The notes under the pieces are model-generated. The model saw only the letters and a list, made by a program, of their open reading frames with translations, was not told where the DNA came from and did no database searches. A DNA stretch of 64,000 bases from Brachycybe producta (Eukaryota; Arthropoda; Diplopoda; Playtdesmida; Andrognathidae): the NCBI GenBank assembly GCA_036925085.1, contig JAUPFP010000008.1, positions 7,254,777 through 7,318,776 of the forward strand, written 5' to 3'. The number at the start of each line of letters is the position of its first letter. Position 1 is the first letter of the stretch. Shown piece after piece: positions 39,701-51,247 of the stretch. Position numbers and translations under genes: made by a program.

Positions 39701-42700
39701 CTACGGATTATTTTCCTTCTTGGGTAAGCACAACGTTTGTGCATTTTTTCTATCTTCTGTCTTTATTTTTAAGTTTAAATTTTTTTTTTGAATATTGTTG
39801 TAGATCTTGGAACGTTTAGGCGAAGACTATGTCGTTCAAAACGTTCCGTCGATCCACAAAGATTACGTTGGTTATAGCAAAGGAGAAGCGGAAATGGCAT
39901 TCATCAAGGAAGCGTCGGTGCCGGACGCTCCTCATAACTTGCATGTTTATAAACTCAAAAAGAAGAAGAACGATCTCCTCGGCTCTGTTTGGCTTGCAGT
40001 CTGTTCGAAAGGAATCGAGATTTACGAAGTGAATTTTTTTTTTTTCTTCTTTTAACTTTTTGCAATTATTGAAATGTGTCGTGTTTGCTGTAATGAAGCT
40101 TTTTTTATCATACAGAACGGCGGTACCTCGAGCCCAACGTGGAAACTTGTCTCGACGTTTTTATGGGCAGACATTGGAAAACTTTATTTTGAAGTAAGTT
40201 TTATAAGAATTAGTTAATTTGGCACACTTATGGCTGCATTTTGCACGGGTGGTGGTGTGATTAGAAAACTTCGTTTACACGTTTTCAAAAGAACTTTATG
40301 AAGAATTTGAAAGGGTGTTATAATCTAGAAGTTTAACGTAACATAAACATGTTGACATCATTTTTCATATATTTGCATGAGATTTTTGTCTAAAAAATTT
40401 AAAATGAACTTTTTATGACAACTTTAAATTTTCTGATTTTGCTTTAAAAAGAATTTTAAGAAACAATTAAATGAGTTTTAGAAACTCGAAGGGTAATGTG
40501 ACATACAGCACAATCGTTTATTGTTCGATTGGTCCAAAAGTGCTGTATCACAATCAAGATTTGATTGGTTTCAAACTTGATATCAACATGAAAATACCTC
40601 TTATAGCAACATTCATTTTTTTTATTAAAAAAAAAATAAATTGTTATAGAAGAAAAAGGCCTGGTAAAATAAACTTTTATAATCAAATGATTTTCTAGCC
40701 AAGGATAATCTCTGTGGAATTTAACATCAATTTAATTGGTTCCATATAGAAAAAGAAGTTTGAAATACGTGCGGTAACATATTCGGATACAAGGAAGTTT
40801 ACTTACTTTACTGGAAACGACGACAAGTCGAAGCACCTTTTGTATCTTTGTCGTGCGACGCATCAGTTCAATCTTGCCATCCAGCCTCGAGTACAGGAGT
40901 TGAAACGTCTAGAATCAGAAGGTTCTGTACATTTTGTTGACTGTATGTGGTTTATGTTCTTTTGTACCGTTTTTGATTGGATTAGTTACTCTGGCTATGT
41001 AAAGCCAGAAAATATAAAAACAACACAAATCCTAATATGCAATTAAGCAGCTGGTATCAATTGATAAGATTTGAATTTGAATAATTTGTAATTACTTTAC
41101 AAGCAACTATAAAAAATTTATGCTTTGTCATAAACACCTATGAATTCCACAAAATATTGTTTTTCATTCAATGAATCCTTTGGAAGTGAGTTTCGTTGTC
41201 GAGTAAGTGTTACAACAAACGAAGAACAATATTCATCTGTTTGCGGAGAAATCGTTTAATTTTTTTTAGGAGTGGTCACCCATTCCCAAATATAATGCTG
41301 GATCACGTTTACCCGAAGTTGGTTTCGTTTGAAAATATTTGAGACTAAATTCTGACTGTTTTACAAGTAAATTGTTCTACCCGAGAGCTATTGAGATCAT
41401 TTATGTTACACTTTCATTATAGCTGTATTTACCACAAGCAAATTTGGCAGTCCTACGTTGCTTTATTCAATCGATTGAATTAATTCGTTTCTACAAAACG
41501 AACGAATGCTATAATGTTTGCTTTCGTTTTCTCTTACAGAAAAGAAAAACTACCGTGAATTGTATATCTATAGCGATACATCGGATTTGGAGTGGGAACA
41601 GGAGCACGGACCTTTAGTAATGTCTCTTCACGATTTTAACACGCTTTCAAAGAAAGGCAAAGTTCCAAATGACCAGAGGACTTCTGTAATTAGCAATGCT
41701 AGTTCTGCAACTACGTCTGGTATTGTTAGTGATCGCGTCCATAGTTTGGATGGCAGTGAAGACGAAATGGAACTGAGCCGAGAGCCTTTGGAGAGTCCGC
41801 AGCCACCATCGGAGCAACTATTAAAAGGTGAGTTCAGTCAATTACGGTTGATTTAAAAATGTTTTGTGGAGAATTTTTGAATATTGATGTCTGTATATTT
41901 CTTATGCAAATTAAAAAAAAAATAAAGTTGATTTTAAACTATAAAAATTAGAAACGATTTTTGTATCATTAACATTTTTGAAAAACATTTTTTAATAATA
42001 GTTGAAAAAAGGCTACATTTTTATTTGCTTTTAAATTAGCCAGTTCTCATCCACAGTAAAAAGTTTATTTTTAATGATATCGACTATTGATTATTTGCGG
42101 TTTTTTCTTTCTCTCAGTTGCTGCGGAACACGAACTGCAATCAGATGTGTCTAAACTGCCATCACCTGGACCATTGAGGAACGCTTTGTCCGTCGATGAT
42201 TTTTTATTGCCATCTCCACTAGTTTCTACGTCACCGTGTTTGCATGATGAATGTGGCCACAGTTCGTCGTCCGAGAGGAGCACATCCACTGTTCGCTCAT
42301 GTTTCTCTCTAGTCAAATCCGAAACCGTCGCCGCTGCCGCCGTTGCTCCAAAGATGATGACTGTTTCTCACCACTCTGCATCCACCTCTGACACGTTTAG
42401 CAGCTTCGATCACAGTTACACAAGTAGTATCGATTCTTCGACGACGAATGCAGCATCCGGAGCAGATCAAAACTCTCCCAAATCAGCTCCGAGGCCACCT
42501 CAAAGAAGTTCGGAGCATTTCTTGAAACCTACTACATCTCCGAGTGGTTTCGCCACTGTTCCAAATTGCTCTCTCAATGATAATTCTAAGTTATCCATGC
42601 GTTTCGAGACAATTTCACCACTAGTGCCTCGTGTGGTTCAGCAACCGTTTGCTTCCAATGGTGCACATTCGTGGTCGTCGAAATGTAGGTTTTCTCAGGA

Positions 42701-45014
42701 AGGTGCAGGTGTTCCCATGGGTCTTGGGAGTTCGATTTACAATGCGCGCATGTCGAGTACAAACGTAAGACCCGTGGGGCTTCAAGGCAACCTTTACTTT
42801 GCTCAGCACCCGGTTTCTCACTGTCGGACGAGAATTGGCGTGTCATCACTTTGTAGAACTAACGGAAACTTAAGTTCTCCGGGACAAAGGCTTCCATTGT
42901 CTAAGTTTGCCGCGATACCTAGACGTCTGTCGTCCAATGCGGATTTCGTGCCAACTTGGCTCCACTCTACAAACAGTAACTTACTGACATATGGAAAGTC
43001 GGTTTCTGTTCCGAATGTAATCGGCGAAAACGAGTGTTTGCCACCGTGTGCAGTCGCCACTTTTCCTCCGCCTGCAACGTCCGCTTATCGAAATGGATAC
43101 TTTTGCGAAGAGGCTTTACCTCTGTATCCGCACGTGCCCATTTCGGTCGCCACGGCTAAGACGTCTCGAACTTATCACTGGAGCGTGCCTAACTCTTACG
43201 TCAAGGAGAGGGACTTACTCGCGTGCTATCCAGACCTTCCAATTCCTCCACCAAGGGAGTTCGCCTGTATTCCTCCACCGCCTCCATATCGCAATCCTCT
43301 GAGGACGACACACAACAACAGCAGCAGCAACAACAACAACACTTTGACTTCTGTCATTTCCGATTTTATACCTCCACCTGTTGGTTTTAATCAAGATGGT
43401 GTTGCTACAATAAGGACACAAATCCCTTTGCAAAGGACTTTGTTACCAATAAAGGCAAGATCGGAGGATAACATTCTACTGCAGGGTGGTTCATCTTCGG
43501 TTTGTTCGCTACTGCATCCCAATAGAAACCATTTAGAAGGAAAAGAATGCAGTATGTCAGCGGTTTCTCCTCCATGTTATGGTTCCAAGGTAATTTGTTA
43601 TTATTGCATCAGGTTTCTGTTGTTTTACAATACCGGAGATTTTGACAGCGAAAATTGTTGAAAAATTTCAATTGAAATTAAAGTGGTTTTAAAACTCCCT
43701 CGCGAACTCTGTTTATTCGGGCTTTCAGGCACAAAATGAACACGAACTTGAAAGTATTATAGTGGGTAGTTCAAGCACTCAAGAGGGTATCTTTCAAATA
43801 CACGTTTTATGGCAGTTTGAAAAGGACCCAACTTTAAAAAATCATGCTTATCAGTCACGATAGCCTATGTTTAATTAATTGTAAATAAAAAGTTTACTTT
43901 GAAACACATCAACATGAAAATACCCTTAAGTGATTGAGCTACTCTTCTAGTTTCTAAAACACTTTGTAGTTTCTTTTCATTTTATTCTTGATAGACATAA
44001 TACAGTGTAAAAACGTGCGTTAGATAAATTGCAAACAATTTGAAAGTCTAAAATGTTTGCATTTTTTAATAAAAGGAACAAAAAACGAAGACAAGAAAAC
44101 AACTGCAACTTGTCGCAAAAATATATTAAATAAGTATGTATTTGTAATAAGTTGACTAAAATTAGTGAACTAACCAAATTTCAAATCAAAATTTTTAGTT
44201 TTTGATGTCAATTGGTTATACAAATGATACCAAACACGACACCCATTGGTCCTACCATATCTCCTGTTCAGCGCAATGAATCAGTTTCCCTTTAACTGTT
44301 ACTTTTTATTGCAGTCATATTTTATTCCGTTTGTTTTCTAATTTGACGTAGGTACCCGTTGATAATCTTGCAGCGAGGAAAGTTCCACTGTCCATTCGTG
44401 TTCAACGTAGTGCATCGAGTGTAACTTCAAATGTACAAAGTAGAGAGGAACTTTTAGATTTTCAGAAACTTCGAGAGCGAAGCAGGCATCTAGAGGTACC
44501 TCTCATTACAGCCCTGTGTAACGATCGGACACTCATGGCGCTGCCTGAAAGTTGTGACCATCAGCACAGTGCAACTGTTGATTCTCGACGTCTCTCCTAC
44601 TGCCCACCGCCTTCGGCAAAGGTGGCAAGTGTTCCGTCTGTTGGACGGCCTTTGAGTTGGCATGTAGATAGTGGATTTGGCAGTTGCGGTGGTGAATTGG
44701 TTGGAATGGTCCGAGTGCCGTGCACTATGAATAACAATTATCTTCAGGCAAGTGCACTGGTACCTCCCGCACTTGGTTCCTCAACAACAGGAAAGTTTAC
44801 ATCGCAAACGTTCAATTCCCCTGTACTATCGGAGATAGTTCACGGACAATCTACTAATGTCCCTGTGGCATCTACTATGTCTTTTGTAACCAATGCCAGA
44901 AAATCAGCAGGACCACTTCAACACTTTGGTCGATATGCTGTGCCGTCATATCGTGGCATAACCTTGGACACTTCTGAGAATGGTTCCTCCAGTCGAATGA
45001 CAAGTCTACAATGA
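36786..45014 (+). CDS. FRMD6: FERM-domain protein of the FRMD6 (Willin)/Expanded type
   Basis: This is a cortical FERM protein; in flies Expanded, and in vertebrates FRMD6, act upstream of Hippo/Warts signalling. Exons: 36786-36899, 37949-38039, 38759-38838, 39454-39723, 39804-40028, 40116-40193, 40750-40921, 41540-41827, 42118-43589 and 44352-45014, totalling 3453 nt or 1150 aa. FERM F1 is about residues 20-115. F2 (CFLLAACALQAEVGNYN, HYFEPTDYFPSW) is about 135-235. F3 (GSVWLAVCSKGIEIYE, FLWADIGKLYFEKKKFEI, KFTYFTGNDDKSKHLLYL) is about 245-340, followed by EKKNYRELYIYSD as in human FRMD6. The remaining 800 residues are Ser/Pro-rich and probably disordered, with PPPY at 827-830 and PPCY at 924-927. 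Human FRMD6 is about 620 aa and fly Expanded about 1430. The ATG is preceded by an in-frame TGA, so this is the likely start; 5' UTR exons may lie upstream. Confidence 0.9.
37090..37268. mobile_element. Uninterrupted copy of the 16.7-kb MITE family, in FRMD6 intron 1
   Basis: It begins CACACAGACCACATTTCGTG and ends around TCGAAATCGACCGTC, imperfectly inverted like the ends at 16,678-17,045. GTTGCAGTTGGTAGAGTTGT in its middle corresponds to the region where the other copy carries the nested element. Confidence 0.5.
37560..37905. mobile_element. Inverted-repeat element in FRMD6 intron 1
   Basis: ACGAAAATTGCGCAC on the left is inverted as GTGCGCAATTTTCATGT on the right, with further ACGCACA/TGTGCGT pairs. 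Its middle contains AGACCCCCTGCAACAAGCTT (about 37,753), which is shared with the element at 45,772-46,094. It is non-coding. Confidence 0.45.
39062..39245. repeat. Family A repeat copy in FRMD6 intron 3
   Basis: GTATTTTCATGTTGATATCT at about 39,115 is the inverse of the family core seen at 28.67 kb. It is followed downstream by CTAGTTTTTAAAACATTTT. This marks a copy in reverse orientation inside the intron. Confidence 0.5.
40200..40749. other. FRMD6 intron 6, containing family A repeat sequence
   Basis: GATATCAACATGAAAATACC at about 40,579 is the family A core. A decayed inverse lies near 40,340. The rest is AT-rich with no gene. Confidence 0.45.
43720..43985. repeat. Family A repeat copy in FRMD6 intron 9
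   Basis: ACATCAACATGAAAATACCC followed by TTAAGTGATTGAGCTACT and CTAGTTTCTAAAACACTTT matches the 28.5-kb copy in order. An inverted GTATCTTTCAAATACACG block lies at about 43,787. Confidence 0.5.
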
Positions 45015-45439
45015 GGCCATGATCATGGATTGTCATATAGCGAGGGAGGAAGGCTTGTTCTTATCGATTTCCCAGTCTCTTATCTAACAACTGACTTGGA
45101 CGTGCATTGGCCATGTAGTACATCATATTACGTGGAGTTAATGCCATATTATTTATTATCATTTCATTCATCCATTTATCTTTTTAAACGAACTTTCTCC
45201 AAATTGGTTAAATTTTTAAGCAAGAGTGTGTAAATATGTGTTCATTTTCTTGAATTGTATTTTTGTATATATAAGTTTGATAAAAATTATTGCAAGATTT
45301 TTTTCGTTTTTCACTTTTTTCGTTATTACAGTAATGGCAAAATGAATAAGATATGCCTGACATAATACTGAGCCAGCATTCTACATTGAATGAGCAGATA
45401 AAACGCCCACTGTCCCCTGAATATCTCAGGATTTTTTCA
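45015..45439 (+). other. Presumed FRMD6 3' UTR and flank
   Basis: This is AT-rich sequence after the stop codon. No canonical AATAAA is seen before the inverted-repeat structure begins; AATAAG occurs near 45,338. Nothing else is recognised. Confidence 0.4.
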
Positions 45440-45560
45440 TTATCTGACATTTTTTACTTTTTTGAATTTATGGGCTTTTCTGGTCCTTAAACGTCTGTTG
45501 GGGCCCCTCCTGAATTTGTTTCAGTGCTTTTCAGGACATTTAGATTTTCATTTTTGGTCA
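45440..45560 (-). repeat. Outer inverted repeat, left copy
   Basis: It contains TTTTTACTTTTTTGAATTTA, GGTCCTTAAACGTCTGTTG and TTTCAGTGCTTTTCAGGAC. The same blocks appear in reverse complement and reverse order at 58,780-58,895. Further partial copies of the same sequence, in both orientations, occur at about 45,585-45,650 and 46,497-46,790. Confidence 0.65.
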
Positions 45561-45650
45561 TTTTTTTTGGAAAATTTTCAAAAAATGCCATAAATGGAAA
45601 GACTTCTAGATGCGCTGAAAAGCACTGAAATGAACTCAGGAGGGCCCAAC

Positions 45651-46488
45651 CAGTGGCGTAGCTAGGCTTGGTTGCGCTCCCCCGCCGCGTAAAACTTTGC
45701 GCCCCCCCCCCCGTGGCTGCTTAAAACGTTGCGCTCCCTTTAAGTCCCCCTCCACTTAGCCTCATACTGGGGGGAGGTGCTATTTTGATGAACGGCGGAT
45801 CAGTAAGAACAGTCGGAAGGTTAGGTTTAGTAAAACGAAGCTTGTTGCAGGGGGCCTGGGGGGCGCAGCCCCCATTTTTTTTAGCGTTATTAAATCAAAT
45901 TTGTCCATTTTTCCGACCGTTCCTCCCATTGAACAAATTACAGAACAGTCGGAACAATGGACTAATTTGATTTAATAATTCTTTAAAAAAAAAAGTCGGG
46001 GTCTGCGCCCCCAGACCCCCTGCAACAACTTAATTTTACCGACTGTTCGTACCGTTTTTCGGACCTTTCCGCTGTTCATCAAAATAGTACCCCCTATAAA
46101 AATTTCTAAGCACAATAAACGAAATGAAAGTCGATTTATATTTGAAAATAACTGAATAAATTAAGCGAGTGATTCGGAATCACTTGCTTAATTTATTCAA
46201 TTATTTTTGAAAATACATCGACTTTCATTTTGTTTTTTGCGCCCCCAAACTTCCTGCGCCCCCCCCCCCCCCCGCAGTTGCGGGTCTGGTGGGTCCCTAG
46301 CCACTGCCCGCCCCTCCCATGAATATTTACTGGTGCAACTATGTAGTTTTTAAAAGTAAATATTAAATGAAAGTCGATTTATTTTCGAAAATAAATCGAC
46401 TTTCATTTTGTTTTTTGCACCCCCAAACCTGCTGCGCCCCCCCCCCCCCCGCAGTTGCGAGTCCTGCGGGTGCCTAGCTACGCCAGTG
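45651..46488. mobile_element. Non-autonomous hAT-like element inserted in the left shoulder, with 8-bp target duplication
   Basis: The left end is CAGTGGCGTAGCTAGG and the right end is CCTAGCTACGCCAGTG, which are inverted apart from the outermost bases. It is flanked by identical GGCCCAAC at 45,643-45,650 and 46,489-46,496. The interrupted host repeat resumes cleanly after the right duplication. There is no transposase frame. The right end is duplicated: GCAGTTGCGGGTCTGGTGGG (about 46,275) and GCAGTTGCGAGTCCTGCGGG (about 46,451) each follow a C-homopolymer. Each also follows a palindrome containing TCGACTTTCATTTTG. Confidence 0.75.
45772..46094. mobile_element. Inner inverted-repeat element within the hAT-like element
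   Basis: GTGCTATTTTGATGAACGGC on the left is inverted as GCTGTTCATCAAAATAGTAC on the right. A second inverted pair inside is TTGTTGCAGGGGGCCTGGGG against AGACCCCCTGCAACAA. The core palindrome is built around TTATTAAATCAAATTTGTCC. It shares a central block with the 37.6-kb element in FRMD6 intron 1. Confidence 0.5.
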
Positions 46489-46789
46489 GGCCCAACAGAC
46501 TTCACAGGACCATAAAAACACATGAATTCAAAAAGGAAAATTTTTCAAAAAATGACAAAAAATGAAAGTACTCTAGATGCGCCAATAAGCACTAAAATTA
46601 ACTTGGGCCCAACAGACTTCAGAGGAATGTAAAAACCCATCAATTCAAAAAAGTAAAAATTGTCCAAAAATTGAAAATTTTACAAGCCCAAAAGTAAACA
46701 TTCAAAAAAGTAAAATGTTTCAAAAAACGAAAATTTTTCTCCTGAGTTCATTTTAGTGCTTTTCAGGGATGAAGACTCATTTTTTACTG

Positions 46790-46967
46790 TCGAAAAAGCG
46801 TCGGCCGATCCCGGTCGGTTAGGACCCGGCATGGGATGGCCAACCCCGGGCCCACGTTTGACCAACCGTGGTCATATGTGGACCGACCGTGGTCAAAGGT
46901 GACCACGGGGCCATACGTTGGGCAACGGTAAAAAGAGTTACGCCTCAGGGGAGTAACCCCCCCCCCC
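46790..46967. other. GC-rich spacer with repeated GACCACGG palindromes
   Basis: The sequence between the outer repeats and the left array contains CCAACCGTGGTCA, CGACCGTGGTCAA and GTGACCACGGGG within about 70 bp, plus CCGATCCCGGTCGG. It ends in a C11 run directly abutting the first 23-bp unit. I do not recognise it, and it has no obvious counterpart at the right border. Confidence 0.5.
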
Positions 46968-49590
46968 GCCATTTTGTGTCCATTTCGCCGCCATGTTGTG
47001 TATTTCGCCGCCATTTTGTCTGTTTTCGCCGCCATTTTGTCTGTTTTCGCCGCCATTTTGTGTCCATTTTCGGCGCCATTTTGTGTCCATTTTCGGCGCC
47101 ATTTTGTGTCCATTTTCGGCGCCATTTTGGGTCCATTTTCGCCGCCATTTTGGGTCCATTTTCGGCGCCATTTTGTGTCCATTTTCGGTGCCATTTTGTG
47201 TCCATTTTCGCCGCCATTTTGTGTCCATTTTCGCCTCCATTTTGTGTCCATTTTCGCCTCCATTTTGTGTCCATTTTCGGCGCCATTTTGTGTCCATTTT
47301 CGCCTCCATTTTGTGTCCATTTTCGCCTCCATTTTGGGCCCATTTTCGGCGCCATTTTGTGTCCATTTTCGGCGCCATTTTGTGTCCATTTTCGCCGCCA
47401 TTTTGTGTCCATTTTCGCCTCCATTTTGTGTCCATTTTCGCCTCCATTTTGTGTCCAATTTCACCGCCATTTTGTGTCCATGTTCGCCGCCATTTTGTGT
47501 CCATGTTCGCCGCCATTTTGTGTCCATTTTCGCCACCATTTTGTGTCCATTTTCGCCTCCATTTTGTGTCCATTTTCGAAGCCATTTTGGGCCCATTTTC
47601 GCCGCCATTTTGCGTCTATCTTCGCCGCCATTTTGTGTCCATTTTCGCCACCATTTTGTGTCCGTTTTCGGCGCCATTTGGTGTCCATGTTCGGCGCCAT
47701 TTTGTGTCCATGTTCGGCGCCATTTTGTGTCCATTTCGCCTCCATTTTGTGTCCATTTTCGCCGTCATTTTGTGTCCATTTTCGCCGTCATTTTGTGTCC
47801 ATTTTCGCCGTCATTTTGTGTCCATTTTCGGCGCCATTTTGTGTCCATGTTCGCTGACATTTTGTGTCCATTTTCGCCACCATTGTGTGTCCATTTTCGC
47901 CACCATTGTGTGTCCATTTTCGCCTCCATTTTGTGTCCAATTTCGCCGCCATTTTGTGTCCATTTTCGGCGCCATTTTGTGTCCATTTTCGGCGCCATTT
48001 TGTGTCCATGTTCGCCGCCATTTCGTGTCTATCTTCGCCGCCATTTTGTGTCCATTTTCGGCGCCATTTTGTGTCCATTTTCGCCGCCAATTTGTGTCTT
48101 ATTTTCGGCGCCATTTTGTGTCCATGTTCAGCGCCATTTTGTGTCCATGTTCGGCGCCGTTTTGTGTCCATGTTCGCCGCCATTTTGTGTCCATTTCGCC
48201 TCCATTTTGTGTCCATTTCGCCTCCATTTTGTGTCCATTTTCGCCGTCATTTTGTGTCCATTTTCGCCGTCATTTTGTGTCCATTTTCGGCGCCATTTTG
48301 TGTCCATGTTCGCCGCCATTTTGTGTCCATTTTCGCCACCATTGTGTGTCCATTTTCGCCTCCATTTTGTGTTTATTTTCGCCTCCATTTTGTGTCCAAT
48401 TTCGCCGCCATTTTGTGTCCATTTTCGCTGCCATTTTGTGTCTATTTTCGGCGCCATTTTGTGTCCATTTTCGCCGCCATTTTGTGTCCAATTTCGCCGC
48501 CATTTTGTACATTTCGCCTCTATTTTGTGTCCATTTCGCCTCTATTTTGTGCCCATATTGCCTCCATTTTGTGTCCATTTTCGCCTCCATTTTGTGTCCA
48601 TTTTCGCCTCCATTTTGTGTCCATTTTCGCCTCCATTTTGTGTCCATTTTCGCCGTCATTTTGTGTCCATTTTCGCCGCCATTTTGTGTCCATTTTTGGC
48701 GCCATTTTGTGTCCATTTTTGGCGCCATTTTGTGTCCATTTTTGGCGCCATTTTGTGTCCATGTTCGCCGCCATTTGGTGTCCATTTTCGCCGCCATTTT
48801 GTGTCCATTTCCGCTGCCAGTTTGTCCATTTCGCCAGCATTTTGTCCATTTCGCCTCCATTTTGTGTCCATTTTCGCCGCCATTTTGTGTCCATTTTGTT
48901 GCCAATTTTGTGTCCATTTTCGCCGCCATTTTGTGTCCATTTTCGCCGCCATTTTGTGTCCATTTTCGCCTCCATTTTATGTCTATTTTCGCCGCCATTT
49001 TGTGTCCATTTTCGCTGCCAGTTTGTCCATTTTCGCTCTCATTTTGTGCCTATTATCGGCGCCATTTTGTGTCCATTTTCGCCGCCATTTTGTGTCTATT
49101 TTCGCCGCCATTTTGTGTCCATTTTCGCCATCATTTTGTGTCCATTTTCGCCGCCATTTTGTGTCCATTTTTGGCGCCATTTTGTGTCCATTTTTGGCGC
49201 CATTTTGTGTCTATGTTCGCCGCCATTTGGTGTCCATTTTCGCCGCCATTTTGTGTCCATGTTCGCCGCCATTTTGTGTCCATTTCCGCTGCCAGTTTGT
49301 CCATTTCGCCAGCATTTTGTCCATTTCGCATCCATTTTGTGTCCATTTTCGCCGCCATTTGGTGTCCATTTCGTTGCCAATTTTGTGTCCATTTTCGCCG
49401 CCATTTTGTGTCCATTTTCGCCTCCATTTTATGTCTATTTTCGCCGCCATTTTGTGTCCATTTTCGCTGCCAGTTTGTCCATTTTCGCTTCCATTTTGTG
49501 CCTATTATCGGCGCCATTTTGTGTCCATTTTCGCCGCCATTTTGTGTCTATTTTCGCCGCCATTTTGTGTCCATTTTTGCCGCCATTTTT
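46968..49590 (-). repeat. Left arm: tandem array of the 23-bp unit (about 114 units)
   Basis: The unit on the minus strand contains ACACAAAATGGCGGCGAAA. Variants replace GGCGGCG with GGCGCCG or GGAGGCG, and a minority of units are 22 bp. On the plus strand this is read as GCCGCCATTTTGTG. A block containing CATTTCGCCAGCATTTTG recurs about 480 bp apart (48,828 and 49,306), so the array has local higher-order duplication. Confidence 0.95.
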
Positions 49591-50588
49591 GTTTTCCATT
49601 TTTTGCCATTTTTTTCATTTTTTCATTTTTCCATTTTTTCATTTTTTCTATTTTTTCCATTTTTCCATTATTTCCATTTTTTCCATTTTTTCTATTTTTC
49701 CATTTTTTCCATTATCTCCATTTTTTCCATTTTTGCCATATTTTCATTTTTTCCATTTTTTCTTTTTTTTTCCATTTTTTCCATTTTCTCTATTTTTCCA
49801 TTTTTTCCATTTTTTGCCATTTTCATTTTTCCATTTATTCTTTTTTTTGCATTTTTCCATTTTTTCCATTTTTTTCATTTTTCCATTTTTTCATTTTTTT
49901 TTTTTTTTCCATTATTTCCATTTTTCCATTTTTTCCATTTTTTTCATGTTTTCTATTTTTTCCATTTTTCCAATTTTCCATTTTTTCCATTTTTTCCATT
50001 TTCTCTATTTTTTCCATTGTTTCCATTATTTCTATTTTTCATTTTTTCAATTTTTTCCATTTTTTTCATTTTTCCATTTTTCCATTTTTTTAATTTTTCC
50101 ATTTTTTCATTTTTTCCATTTTTCCATTTTTTTCCATTTTTTTCATGTTTTCTATTTTTTCCATTTTTCCAATTTTCCATTTTTTCCATTTTTTCCATTT
50201 TCTCTATTTTTCCAATTTTTCCATTATTTCTATTTTTCATTTTTTCAATTTTTTCCATTTTTTTCATTTTTCCATTTTTTCATTTTTTCCATTTTTTCCA
50301 TTATTTCCATTTTTTCCATTTTTTTCATGTTTTCTATTTTTTCCATTTTTCCAATTTTCCATTTTTTCCATTTTTTCCATTTTCTCTATTTTTTCCAATT
50401 TTTCCATTATTTCTATTTTTCATTTTTTCAATTTTTTCCATTTTTTTCATTTTTCCATTTTTCCATTTTTCCATTTTATCCATTTTTCCATTTTTCTCAT
50501 TTTTTCCATTTTTTCATTATTTCTATTTTTTTCATTTTTTCAATTTTTTCCATTTTTTTCATTTTTCCATTTTTCCATTTTTCCCATA
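49591..50588 (+). repeat. Inner tract, left side: (TTTTTCCA)n-type low-complexity repeat
   Basis: About 1 kb is composed almost only of CCATTTTT-type words separated by T runs, with scattered CATGTTTTCTATTTTTTCC blocks that repeat every 150-200 bp. It appears derived from the 23-bp unit by loss of its CG-rich half, since CCATTTT is common to both. Confidence 0.85.
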
Positions 50589-50590
50589 AT

Positions 50591-51247
50591 AGAAAAAATG
50601 GAAAAAAGAGAAAAAATGGAAAAAATAGAAAAAATAGAAAACATGAAAAAATGGAAAAAATGGGAAAAATGGAAAAATGGAAAAATGAAAAAAATGGAAA
50701 AAATTGAAAAAATGAAAAAAATAGAAATAATGAAAAAAATGGAAAAAATGGGAAAAATGGAAAAATGGAAAAATGGAAAAAATGGAAAAATGGAAAAATG
50801 AAAAAAATGGAAAAAATTGAAAAAATGAAAAAATAGAAATAATGGAAAAATTGGAAAAAATAAAGAAAATGGAAATAATGGAAAAAATGGAAAATTGGAA
50901 AAATGGAAAAAATAGAAAACATGAAAAAAAATGGAAAAAATGGAAAAAATGGAAAAATGAAAAAAATGAAAAAAATAGAAAAATGCAAAAAAAAGAATAA
51001 ATGGAAAAATGAAAATGGCAAAAAATAGAAAAAATGGAAAAATAGGAAAAATGGAAAAAATAGAAAAAAAAGAAAAAATGGAAAAAATGAAAATATGGCA
51101 AAAATGGAAAAATGGAGATAATGGAAAAAATGGAAAAATGGAAAAAATGGAAATAATGGAAAAATGGAAAAAATTGAAAAAATGAAAAATTGAAAAAAAA
51201 ATGAAAAAATGAAAAATTGAAAAAAAAATGAAAAAAATAGCAAAAAA
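50591..51247 (+). repeat. Inner tract, right side: (TGGAAAAA)n-type repeat, inverse of the left tract
   Basis: The words switch abruptly from CCATTTTT to ATGGAAAA at a spacer of about 10 bp (CCCATAATAG, near 50,583). The right tract is about 340 bp shorter than the left. Confidence 0.85.

Noticed and set aside
36786-45014. FRMD4A as the identity of the FERM gene
   Set aside because: The F2-F3 blocks (LAACALQAEVGNY, HYFEPTDYFPSW, the EKKNYRE after F3) match FRMD6/Willin much better than FRMD4.
49591-51247. Phe/Ser/Ile-rich and Lys/Glu/Met/Asn-rich ORFs in the centre of the structure
   Set aside because: Pure translations of low-complexity CCATTTTT/ATGGAAAA tracts.
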